Below are positions 8,759-15,818 of a stretch of 35,987 bases of DNA, one piece after another. The first letter of the stretch is position 1. Every line of letters starts with the position of its first letter. The stretch is taken from positions 1 to 35,987 of the forward strand of contig NZ_BDBQ01000121.1 of the NCBI RefSeq assembly GCF_001613065.1, read 5' to 3'. Under the pieces are notes generated by a model. The model was not told the origin of the DNA and ran no database searches. It saw only the letters and a list, made by a program, of their open reading frames with translations. The translations under genes and the position numbers were made by a program. This stretch comes from Nocardia miyunensis NBRC 108239. Its GTDB lineage: Bacteria > Actinomycetota > Actinomycetes > Mycobacteriales > Mycobacteriaceae.

Positions 8759-10165
8759 ATGAACCGTAACGCGCACTTCACCGACAACAACACCGCCCTG
8801 GCCATCGAGCAGCTGATCCTGCGTGATCGAGACGTCCTGCGTGAGGCTCAGCGCTGGACAAGCGGGCATCGGGGTCCGATCGTCGACGACACCGAGACCC
8901 TGGCCGTCGCCGACCTGTCGGCGTTCATCACCGAGGTGGTCAAATGCGGCGCCGTCGCGCTCGCCGCCACCGGTCAGGCCAGCGATGCCAAGGAATTGGA
9001 ACGGATGGTCGCTGAGGTTGGTGAGAAGGCTGCCGCGTCGGCAGCCAGGGCAGCGGAGTTGACCGGCCAGGCCGCGAAGGACGCCTCGGCGGTAATGACC
9101 AAGACAGTTGATTCCGCCAAGAAGGCGTTGGCCGAGGCTGATGCGAACTGCCGCAAGGAGATGGCGGCGACCGTCAACTCAGCCACCGCCAACATCACCG
9201 ATCAGGTCAATCGGCTCTTTGGCGGGTCGGATCCGGAGTTGGTTGCTCGCCTGGAACCGGTACTCAAGCAGTTCAGCGCCGAACTGACGATGAAGGCCGC
9301 CGCCGGCACTCAGGAACTGATCGCGACTGCGACCAGGCAGTTCGACTTGAATGACCCGACTTCGCCGATCGCCAAGCACACGGCCGCGCTTGATGCTCGC
9401 CAGCTCCAGATGAGCGATCTGCTGATGGCCAACCACGCCGACCTGGCCAAGCGGTTCGAGGAGATGACAGCCGCGCTGAAGGTGCGGGAGGCGAAGGCGG
9501 CTCTCATCTCGACGACCCCGCGTAAGGGCGACTCGTTCGCCGCGGGAATTCACCGGTTCATGGAACCCATCGCGGCCGGTCTCGGTGACGAGTACTACGA
9601 CACCGGCGCGATTGTCGGAGCGCTGCCGCGCTGCAAGAAGGGCGATGGCCTGCTGACCACCGCCGAGGGCGCGCGCGTAGTGGTCGAGATGACCGACTCC
9701 CCGCGGTCGGGCTGGAACGACTACCTCGTCGAAGCCGAACGCAACCGCCAGGCCGCCGCATCCCTGGGCATCGTGCGGTCGCCGGAACAGAACGGCGGTG
9801 AGACGCTGCGGGTGCTCGGCCCGCGCCGGGTGGTGCTCGCCTTCGATCCCGACACTGACGAGCCGGACCTGTTGCGCGCGTGTGTGTTGCTGATGCGCGC
9901 AGCGAGCGTGACGGTGGTCGCGCGTAGTGGCGGCGAACAGTTGGCGACCGCTGCCGAGAAGGTGCAGAGCGCACTGTCCAAGCTTGAAAAGCTCGCTACC
10001 GCAAAGAAATCCGCCGACGTAATTCGGCGTGAGGCCACCAAGATCGACAAGACCGTGACCGACTTCGCGACCGAGGTCGAATTGGTACTCGCCGAAGCGG
10101 TCACGGCCCTCACCATCAGCGCCGGGCCGACGCCCTTGGTCGCGCTCAGCACCGACGTCGCCTGA
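8759..10165 (+). CDS. Coiled-coil protein with a degenerate restriction-nuclease-like domain
   Basis: A 468-aa protein. Residues about 80-250 are Ala/Glu/Lys-rich and predicted to be long helices or coiled coil. A globular part follows (about 255-380) that resembles the DUF2130/RmuC-like group: KKGDGLL (303-309), VVVEMTDS (317-324), then DYLVEAERNRQAAASLGIV and the RRVVLAFDPD block. In related nuclease-like domains the central strand reads E-x-K; here it is E320-M-T322, so the catalytic lysine is absent. A C-terminal helical tail follows. The start has GAGGAG just upstream. It may act in DNA repair or defence next to the R-M operon, but that is inference. Homologues are sometimes labelled Fis-family regulators, which the sequence does not support. 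Confidence 0.6.
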   Translation: MNRNAHFTDNNTALAIEQLILRDRDVLREAQRWTSGHRGPIVDDTETLAVADLSAFITEVVKCGAVALAATGQASDAKELERMVAEVGEKAAASAARAAELTGQAAKDASAVMTKTVDSAKKALAEADANCRKEMAATVNSATANITDQVNRLFGGSDPELVARLEPVLKQFSAELTMKAAAGTQELIATATRQFDLNDPTSPIAKHTAALDARQLQMSDLLMANHADLAKRFEEMTAALKVREAKAALISTTPRKGDSFAAGIHRFMEPIAAGLGDEYYDTGAIVGALPRCKKGDGLLTTAEGARVVVEMTDSPRSGWNDYLVEAERNRQAAASLGIVRSPEQNGGETLRVLGPRRVVLAFDPDTDEPDLLRACVLLMRAASVTVVARSGGEQLATAAEKVQSALSKLEKLATAKKSADVIRREATKIDKTVTDFATEVELVLAEAVTALTISAGPTPLVALSTDVA

Positions 10166-10489
10166 GTGCCTCCCCTCCTGAACGGGACCCCGACAGCGAC
10201 ACGGCCACAGGCGGATTCGCCGATCGAGCAGACGCTGCCGCCGACCGCAACGAGGACGATTGCTGATCGATAGTCGCCTGCCAGCTCGGTAGGACACCTC
10301 TCGGTGTCCGGGCCCTCGACCGGACTCTGGCGCCGAGAGACGTTCCAGCCGCCGCAGTGTCTTACGGTGGGCCGCTCGAGTCCTTCGATTAGAAACAGTT
10401 GCGGTTCTCGGCTCGCACTGGGGGATGTCTGCTGTCACATGAACTTCGGTTGGTCGCCGCCGATCGTCGGTGCTCGGTAGTCTCATTGG
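10166..10489. other. 324-bp intergenic region before the ESX-type locus
   Basis: No gene with a credible ribosome binding site is seen. The region holds a hairpin at 10292-10309 and, at its right edge, a TANNNT-type -10 box immediately before the GTG of the first WXG100-like gene. Confidence 0.5.
10292..10309 (+). terminator. Terminator-like hairpin
   Basis: GGACACC-TCTC-GGTGTCC is a perfect 7-bp stem with a 4-nt loop, 127 bases after the stop codon of the coiled-coil gene. No T-tract follows. It could separate that transcript from the ESX-type operon. Confidence 0.4.
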
Positions 10490-10492
10490 GTG
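10478..10492 (+). promoter_or_regulatory. Putative -10 box for a leaderless transcript
   Basis: TAGTCT (10478-10483) fits the actinobacterial -10 consensus TANNNT. It ends six bases before the GTG start codon at 10490, and no Shine-Dalgarno sequence is present. This is the expected geometry for a leaderless mRNA beginning at or next to the GTG. Confidence 0.4.
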
Positions 10493-10825
10493 GGTGACAG
10501 TCAGGGGGCGTCGGTTCCGGTAGAGGAAGTTCGTGCTGCGGCGCAGTGGATCGAGGATTCTGCGGCGGAGTTCGATGAGGAGATTCAGACTTTCTTCAAG
10601 CGGGTGCGGGCGGTGGTCGGTGGGGATTGGTCTGGTAAGGCTGCGGATTCGCATGATCAGCCGTGGGTGGATTGGTATACTTCGGCCAATGATGTTGTGG
10701 CGGCGCTGAAGGGGGACGCGGCGGCTTTGCGGCAGGTGGTGGGTGGTTTCGTCGAGACGGATTCGACGTCGTCGGCTGCGATGCGCCATCAGACCAGCAG
10801 CCTTGACCTGCCGGAGATCTCGTGA
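10490..10825 (+). CDS. WXG100-like (ESX-type) small helical protein
   Basis: A 111-aa protein with the WXG100 helical-hairpin pattern: an amphipathic first helix (VEEVRAAAQWIEDSAAEFDEE), a turn carrying W-S-G (GGDWSGKAAD), and a second helix up to about residue 90. Such proteins form helical dimers and are substrates or chaperones of type VII (ESX) secretion. It starts with GTG, and its stop overlaps the next gene's GTG as GTGA, so the pair is probably made as a 1:1 partner set. It lies directly upstream of the toxin gene and likely helps deliver it, a known arrangement in actinobacterial toxin loci. No ESX core component is in the window, so the secretion apparatus must be elsewhere. Confidence 0.82.
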   Translation: MGDSQGASVPVEEVRAAAQWIEDSAAEFDEEIQTFFKRVRAVVGGDWSGKAADSHDQPWVDWYTSANDVVAALKGDAAALRQVVGGFVETDSTSSAAMRHQTSSLDLPEIS

Positions 10826-11115
10826 GCGGCGAGCCGTTTCGGGTCGATCTGACCGAGTTGCAGAGCCTGATCGATGACGCCAAGCGTCTGGATGCGCAGG
10901 TCGAGGCGCGGGTGGATGCGATCGGCCGGCGTGTGGAGCAGTTGCATGCGCAGTGGACCGGGGTGGCCGCGACTGGCCATCAGCGGTTCGTGGAGCGTTG
11001 GAATGGCGATACCGCGGCGATGCGGGATGCGTTGACGACGTTGCAGGCCGCGTTGAGGCGTGCGCACGGAAACTATTCCGGTGCAGTGGATGTCAACATG
11101 CGGATGTGGCCTTGA
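10822..11115 (+). CDS. Second WXG100-like protein, partner of the first
   Basis: This 97-aa helical-hairpin protein has W-T-G in the turn (QLHAQWTGVAATGHQRFVE) and a second helix with regular heptads, matching WXG100 size and pattern. It begins with GTG overlapping the previous stop and ends in a TTGA overlap with the toxin gene. Tight coupling of two WXG100-like genes to a toxin suggests a heterodimeric targeting partner for the toxin's N-terminal domain. No C-terminal YxxxD/E secretion signal is evident, so the partner or toxin may carry the signal. Confidence 0.82.
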   Translation: MSGEPFRVDLTELQSLIDDAKRLDAQVEARVDAIGRRVEQLHAQWTGVAATGHQRFVERWNGDTAAMRDALTTLQAALRRAHGNYSGAVDVNMRMWP

Positions 11116-12569
11116 CGGGTTCGACGATCAGTGTCGTTCCGGGCGCGTTCGCCGCGGCGGGCAAGTTGTACAGCGCCAACCATGACGCGGCCGCGTCGGT
11201 GGTGCGATCGCTGGCGAAAGTGCTGGATTCGCATTGGGGTTGCGGCGGGACCGATGATTCCGGGCACAAGTGGTGCGACAAGTACGATCCCGCCGCGTCC
11301 AACGCGGTCGCCACCGCCACGGCGGTGGTCAACTCGCTGGGCAAGCTGAACGACCTGTTGCAGGTCACCAGCGTCAACCACGCGAATGCCGACAACGGTT
11401 CGCACTACGATCCGAAGGCCGGTAACCAGGCTCAACCTCCTGCGGCGACTGCGCATTTCGATGCGCCTGCGTTCAGGGGCGCGTACGGGGGTGACACCGA
11501 TGCGCCGTTGGGGTGGGGGCTGATCAGTCGGTGGGTGCAGGGCAGGATGTGGCCGAACGGCCACAGCGATGGCCTGCGGGCGTTGTCGTCGGCATGGACG
11601 GCTGTGGAGTTCGGGATGAAGGGCATCAAGGCCGCGGTCGCGGGGGCTCGCCGGATCGTCAGCGAGCAGGCCAGTGGTGAGGTGGCCCAGATCCTTGCGC
11701 AGATCGATATCGTCGATACCGCGATCGACAACGTGATCGGTCAATGTAACGAACTCAGTTACGCGACAACTGATTACGCGCAAGCGATCGATACCGCGCA
11801 TACCAAGATCTTCCAGGAGCTCGGCGAGTTCTTGGCGATCGCGGGTGTGGTAGAGGGGATCGGGTGGCTCGCTGGCGGGCCTTTGGGTGGTGCGGGTGGC
11901 GCGGTGGTCACCGGTGCTCGTGCGGCGGCCACGGGTGCGCGGGTCGCCACGATTATCGATGAGCTCGCGGCGTTCGTGGCGGCGGCGATGCCGGTGGCTC
12001 GTCTGGTTGCGGTGGGAGCGGCACCGGCGGTCATCAAGAGTGTTCAGCCGTTGCTGGATGCGCAACCGAATACGTTTTATTCGAACACGAGACCGGGTGG
12101 GGCGACGCGGCCTGCGCATCCGACCAAACCGTTTCGGGATGACAAGGACACGGTCGCTGAATTCGATGGTGAGCAGGCTGCGCAGGATGTTCGGGATCGC
12201 CTGTCGAGCTCTGGCAATACTATCCGGCAGGGGAAGAACATCGCTGTTGCTGAGGGGGAGATCGATGGGCAGTTCATTCCCTCTCGCGAGCTGGAGTCCG
12301 TCAGTGGTAAGGGGTCGCCGCCTGGCACTGTGGAGGTGCCCGAAAAGCCGACTTTCAATCCGCGTGATGAGTCCGGTGATACCTACCGGCCGACGGATTC
12401 CGAATACAAGATTCTCGAAAAGCTTTCCACTCGGTTGACGCCGGACTCGAAGGGGGTAATAGATTTGTACACCGAGAACAAGCCGTGCGATGCTTGTGCC
12501 AGCGTGATCAAGCAGTTCGAGGAAAAGTATCCGGGAGTGAAGCTGAATGTCACCTACACCAACCCCTGA
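11112..12569 (+). CDS. ESX-type polymorphic toxin with C-terminal deaminase-like domain
   Basis: A 485-aa protein starting with TTG, whose first bases overlap the previous stop. Residues 1-100 form an ESX-type N-terminal helical domain with a WGCGGTDDSG ... WCDKYDP motif, common in actinobacterial toxins. The middle (about 235-315) is Gly/Ala-rich and hydrophobic and could be membrane-active. The C-terminal about 110 residues resemble the BURPS668_1122-type toxin deaminases: IAVAEGEIDG, then SEYKILEKL, then LYTENKPCDAC (C459, C462) and VIKQFEEKYPGVKL. The zinc motif normally H/C-x-E reads D429-S-E431 here, with E431 as the likely proton shuttle. The probable activity is deamination of a nucleic acid or nucleotide base in rival cells. 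The immunity gene follows with a 23-nt overlap. Confidence 0.8.
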   Translation: MTGSTISVVPGAFAAAGKLYSANHDAAASVVRSLAKVLDSHWGCGGTDDSGHKWCDKYDPAASNAVATATAVVNSLGKLNDLLQVTSVNHANADNGSHYDPKAGNQAQPPAATAHFDAPAFRGAYGGDTDAPLGWGLISRWVQGRMWPNGHSDGLRALSSAWTAVEFGMKGIKAAVAGARRIVSEQASGEVAQILAQIDIVDTAIDNVIGQCNELSYATTDYAQAIDTAHTKIFQELGEFLAIAGVVEGIGWLAGGPLGGAGGAVVTGARAAATGARVATIIDELAAFVAAAMPVARLVAVGAAPAVIKSVQPLLDAQPNTFYSNTRPGGATRPAHPTKPFRDDKDTVAEFDGEQAAQDVRDRLSSSGNTIRQGKNIAVAEGEIDGQFIPSRELESVSGKGSPPGTVEVPEKPTFNPRDESGDTYRPTDSEYKILEKLSTRLTPDSKGVIDLYTENKPCDACASVIKQFEEKYPGVKLNVTYTNP

Positions 12570-13095
12570 GCCAACTACCCACAGCCTGCGGGAGATGGAG
12601 CGACTCGCGGCTGCCATGGTCGAGTCGGGCTACTGCACTCCGTCGGACATCATCGGATGCACCCCAACCGAGATCGCCGAGATAACCGCGACAGCAGAGT
12701 TCGCCCTCCCCGACGACTACCTCGCCTTCCTGCAGGTTATGGGTAGGAACCCGGGGACCCTGTTCCAGGGCCGGGCGATCCCGTTTCCGGCGTACCTGGA
12801 GGCTCGCGAGGTCGCCGAGGACATTTCCCGAGACGAAGAAGAGAACCTCACTCTTGAGGACAAATTCTTTTTCGGGCATCATCAGGGCTACATCGTCTAT
12901 TTCCTCGAACGACAATCGCCTGGCGTTTTCCTCTATCAAGAGGGGCATCCGGAAGTGCAAAAGCTCGCTGGCTCTTTCGGTCAGTGGCTGTGGGATAGTT
13001 TCGAAAGAAGTCGCTCCATTCGCGAGGAAAATCGGAGGCTCGATGTCGAGATCGAGCGAAAACGAGCCCAGATGCGTGCTGAGGGCAAGCTGTAG
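12547..13095 (+). CDS. SUKH (SMI1/KNR4)-family immunity protein
   Basis: A 182-aa protein with the SUKH core: FALPDDYLAFLQVMGRNPG, a segment around DKFFFGHHQGYIVYFLE, and FLYQEGHPEVQKLAGSFGQWLWDSF. SUKH proteins neutralise diverse polymorphic toxins by direct binding. The ATG lies inside the end of the toxin gene, eight bases after GGGAG, so toxin and antidote are translationally coupled. A charged coiled tail (about 145-182) follows the domain. Position right after a deaminase toxin makes cognate immunity the natural reading. The family is clear; which toxin it inhibits is inferred. Confidence 0.88.
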   Translation: MSPTPTPEPTTHSLREMERLAAAMVESGYCTPSDIIGCTPTEIAEITATAEFALPDDYLAFLQVMGRNPGTLFQGRAIPFPAYLEAREVAEDISRDEEENLTLEDKFFFGHHQGYIVYFLERQSPGVFLYQEGHPEVQKLAGSFGQWLWDSFERSRSIREENRRLDVEIERKRAQMRAEGKL

Positions 13096-13097
13096 CG

Positions 13098-13547
13098 ATG
13101 GCCGATCTTCGTGGCTTCGAAGCCGAGCAACGTGCCGCTCTTGCAGAGATGCAGCGAAAGGTCAACGAAGTCCACGCTGCTCTCGCCCGTATACGAGTCC
13201 GCGCCTCCTCGCGCAATGGCGAACTCGGCGTCACCGTTGATGCGCAAGGTCACGTGCAGGACATTCGGTTGACCGCACGAGCGCTGGGACTCGGGGAGAA
13301 GCGTTTGGCGCATGTGCTTTTGGAGACCATCCAGCATGCCGAGGCTGATGCGGCACGGCAGGCCGGGGAGGCGGCCCGGCCCCTGACCGGTGATCCTCGC
13401 ATCGCTGCGACCATGACGGAAGCCCGGCGGATGATCACCGGAGGAGCAGAGGGCAAACGTCCACCTCCCCGTGCGATGACCGAGCAAGAAATCCAAGCGG
13501 CGGACGACGCCTACTTCGAGCGGATGAATCGCCGCGGCTGGCGGTGA
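13098..13547 (+). CDS. YbaB/EbfC-like DNA-binding family protein
   Basis: A 149-aa protein with the YbaB/EbfC pattern: a long N-terminal helix (AALAEMQRKVNEVHAALARIR), a central sheet (VTVDAQGHVQDIRLTARAL) and a C-terminal helix (LAHVLLETIQHAEADAARQ), then a disordered basic tail. YbaB proteins bind DNA as dimers. This longer version is typical of those encoded beside WXG100 genes in mycobacteria and nocardiae, where its role is unclear. It begins two bases after the immunity gene stop and is probably the last gene of the ESX-type operon. The annotation rests on fold pattern and context. Confidence 0.72.
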   Translation: MADLRGFEAEQRAALAEMQRKVNEVHAALARIRVRASSRNGELGVTVDAQGHVQDIRLTARALGLGEKRLAHVLLETIQHAEADAARQAGEAARPLTGDPRIAATMTEARRMITGGAEGKRPPPRAMTEQEIQAADDAYFERMNRRGWR

Positions 13548-13673
13548 AGTCCGCCAGTTACTCACGCACTCGGGCCGTACCGTCAGCGACGGCTGGAGAG
13601 GTGCTTGGAGATCGCGCAGGAATGGTGGACGCTTTCGTGGTCGACATCTGAGATCGAATGGGGGAGCTGATCG

Positions 13674-14465
13674 GTGGAACGTGTCGAAGTGAGGTCGGTC
13701 GACGGCATCCCGTTGCAGGTGGTGGTCGATCCGCCGATCGGGCCGGTCCGCCGGGGTGTTGTGGTGTTGGTGCACGGCCTCACCGTTGATATGGACGAGG
13801 GCGGCGGCATGTTCGTGCGGCTCGCGCAGCAGCTGGCTGGCGTGGGTTTCGAGGTGGTGCGGTTCTCGTTCCGCGGGCACGGCGGAAGCGGGGGAGCGCA
13901 GCGGGGCATGACGATCGCCGGGGAATGCCTGGACCTGCAAGCCGTGATCGAATGGGTGCGCAGACGGTTCGCCGGGCCGGTCTCGATTGTTGCGGCCAGC
14001 TTCGGCGCGGTGCCCACATTGCTGTCCCTGTCGTGGTTGGGAGAAATTTTGGATCGGCTGGTGCTGTGGAACCCCGTGCTGGACCTGCGCAACACTTTCC
14101 TGGAGCCCGAACTCGCTTGGGGTATAGACAATTTCGGGACCACACAGCAGAAAACGTTGCAAGACAAGGGGTTTCTGCTTGTCGATGGCCAGTTCGAGCT
14201 GGGCAGAGTGCTGTTCGGCGAGTTTGCCAGGTACCGGCCGCTGGAGGAGTTCCTGGCTGTCGATGTGCCCGCGCTGGTCGTGCACGGTGACCAGGACACC
14301 GCAGTGTCGTACCCGATAGCTGCCGAAGCCGTGACAGTTCGGCCGAACACGGCGCTGCATACGGTGCTCGGCTCGGACCACGGTTTCGATTCGCGTAGAC
14401 GCGAAAACGAAGCGATCTCCGTGACGGTGAATTGGCTGGCCGGGCATCCGCGCCCGGTGTCATGA
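13674..14465 (+). CDS. Alpha/beta-hydrolase (serine hydrolase)
   Basis: A 263-aa alpha/beta-hydrolase. The oxyanion-hole region VLVHGLTVDMDEGG lies near residues 28-41 and a second strand reads VRFSFRGHGGS. The nucleophile elbow is AASFGA near residue 106: the usual first Gly of GxSxG is Ala, a variant seen in active members. The acid is likely Asp in VVHGDQDTAV and the base His in GSDHGFDSR. Such enzymes are cytosolic esterases, lipases or acyl-peptide hydrolases; the substrate cannot be read from sequence. The GTG start is supported by GGGGGAG a few bases upstream. It stands alone, convergent with the GNAT gene on its right. Confidence 0.88.
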   Translation: MERVEVRSVDGIPLQVVVDPPIGPVRRGVVVLVHGLTVDMDEGGGMFVRLAQQLAGVGFEVVRFSFRGHGGSGGAQRGMTIAGECLDLQAVIEWVRRRFAGPVSIVAASFGAVPTLLSLSWLGEILDRLVLWNPVLDLRNTFLEPELAWGIDNFGTTQQKTLQDKGFLLVDGQFELGRVLFGEFARYRPLEEFLAVDVPALVVHGDQDTAVSYPIAAEAVTVRPNTALHTVLGSDHGFDSRRRENEAISVTVNWLAGHPRPVS

Positions 14466-14499
14466 CCCCAGCGACCTGGCCTGCCTCTGGTCAAGGTTG

Positions 14500-14979
14500 T
14501 CAGCCCAAGTTGAATTCGTAGACCGCACGGCTGCGACCAGGTCCTTTGTAGTCGGTGATGACCGAAATGTCGTCGATCTGGTGGTTGCCTGGGATATTGA
14601 CGTAGCCGAGTTCGATCCAAGCGGAGTGTGCTGCGTGATTTTCCGGATCGGACGTCAAGTAAATCCTTGTGCAGCGCCATCTTTCGGCTTGAACGCGCAC
14701 GCTGTGCAGCAAGGCGCGAGCGATGCCTTGCTGCCGATGGCCTGGATGGACCATGACATCCTGGATGTAGACCTCGCCCGCGTTGTCCTGGCTGCGGAAC
14801 GCGATCACCGCCCCGGTGAGCGTGTTGTCCTCGTCGATCATGACCGGGCACGTCGAAGAGAACAGTTTGGCGTAGAGCCAGTAGTCGGACAGTCCGCGGA
14901 CTCGGATGAAAGGTTCACCGAGCTCCATGAGGTCGTGAACTTTGTCGATGTGTTCGACGCGGAGGGGAGTGATGTTCAC
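14500..14979 (-). CDS. GNAT-family N-acetyltransferase
   Basis: A 159-aa GNAT enzyme that transfers an acetyl group from acetyl-CoA to an amine. The conserved core is VYIQDVMVHPGHRQQGIARALL, where R/Q-x-x-G-x-A binds the pantetheine pyrophosphate. A later strand reads RIYLTSDPENHAAHSAWIELGY, the usual GNAT C-terminal motif. The start is GTG at 14979 with AGGAG six bases upstream. A perfect palindrome and a possible -10 lie just upstream (15007-15026). The substrate is unknown; a self-protection role is possible but unsupported. Confidence 0.9.
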   Translation of the reverse strand: MNITPLRVEHIDKVHDLMELGEPFIRVRGLSDYWLYAKLFSSTCPVMIDEDNTLTGAVIAFRSQDNAGEVYIQDVMVHPGHRQQGIARALLHSVRVQAERWRCTRIYLTSDPENHAAHSAWIELGYVNIPGNHQIDDISVITDYKGPGRSRAVYEFNLG

Positions 14980-15167
14980 GGGCGCTCCTGTCCATGAATT
15001 CTGAGACGATTATGGTCAACTTGACCGAGGTCGGTGAGGTTGACCGTGGCGATGACACGCCCTTTCGGTCGATTCTCGCAATGGCCCCAGCTCCTGCGAA
15101 GGCAATCGACCACCGCAATGCACTGCGGATTCTGGCGACCGCCAGTCGAGTCGAGAGCGCCGACAGC
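14980..15167 (-). promoter_or_regulatory. Palindromic operator candidate upstream of the GNAT gene
   Basis: GGTCAA-C-TTGACC (15014-15026) is a perfect 6+6 dyad. It lies next to CATAAT on the minus strand, a plausible -10 for the GNAT gene at 14979. A further half-site GTTGACC at 15039-15045 is inverted relative to the left arm. This arrangement suggests binding by a dimeric repressor. No regulator is adjacent. Confidence 0.45.
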
Positions 15168-15635
15168 TCACCCGAGGTAAGGGTAATTTCCGGACAGGAA
15201 GTCGCGGATCTGCTGACGCATGCTCGGATGAATGTCGTACTGGTCCAGCTCTTCGGATGGCACGAACGCGACACCGTCCGCTTCATCGTTGACCGTGGGT
15301 TCGCCGTCGATGGGCCGTCCGATGTAGGTGTTTTCGTATTGTTGGCGGGTTTCACCGTCGGTGTAGGCGACGATGTGATTGGGGTTGCTGTAGATGCCGA
15401 GGAATCCGGTGATCTCCGCAGTAATGCCGGTCTCCTCGCGGCATTCACGGATCGCGCACTCGCCAGCGGTTTCGCCGAAGTCCATCGCGCCGCCGGGCAG
15501 TGCCCACTGGCCGGTGTCACGGCGGCGCTGCAGCAGAATCGCTCCGGTGTCGTCGGTGACGAGCAGATTACACGCCACCACAAGCGAATTCGGCTTGGGT
15601 GCCTTCGGGTCGTGGTAGTACTCGATCCTGCCCAT
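15168..15635 (-). CDS. NUDIX hydrolase
   Basis: A 155-aa NUDIX hydrolase that cleaves nucleoside diphosphates linked to another moiety. The Nudix box is complete, from GGAMDFGET through CAIRECREETGI, giving all the metal-binding Glu residues of GX5EX7REUXEEXGU. A strand with RDTGQWALPGG precedes it. I prefer ATG 15635 over a GTG one codon upstream because an AGAGGG lies at better spacing. The substrate is not predictable. It precedes the GNAT gene on the same strand by 188 bp, so they are likely separate transcripts. Confidence 0.93.
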   Translation of the reverse strand: MGRIEYYHDPKAPKPNSLVVACNLLVTDDTGAILLQRRRDTGQWALPGGAMDFGETAGECAIRECREETGITAEITGFLGIYSNPNHIVAYTDGETRQQYENTYIGRPIDGEPTVNDEADGVAFVPSEELDQYDIHPSMRQQIRDFLSGNYPYLG

Positions 15636-15818
15636 CACTCTGCCCTCTCCTCATGGTTCCCAAGGCTGCACATCAGAGCTGACCACCTCACCCAAGGCGG
15701 TTCCGGTTGGCCCGACCGCCGTGGTGTCGGCCAGGCACCGCGCGGTTCCGCGAACTCGGCCTCGACGGCGGAGCCGGAGTGTGACCGGTCCGGTGGCTCA
15801 AAGCTCAGGTCGATCGAT

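Noticed and set aside
9179..10789. 536-codon minus-strand frame opposite the coiled-coil and WXG100-like genes
   Set aside because: It spans two unrelated plus-strand genes and an intergenic region, is Arg-rich and low-complexity, and shows no family motif.
12981..14447. 488-codon minus-strand frame opposite YbaB-like and hydrolase genes
   Set aside because: It is a shadow of plus-strand genes with intact motifs; no RBS or recognisable domain.
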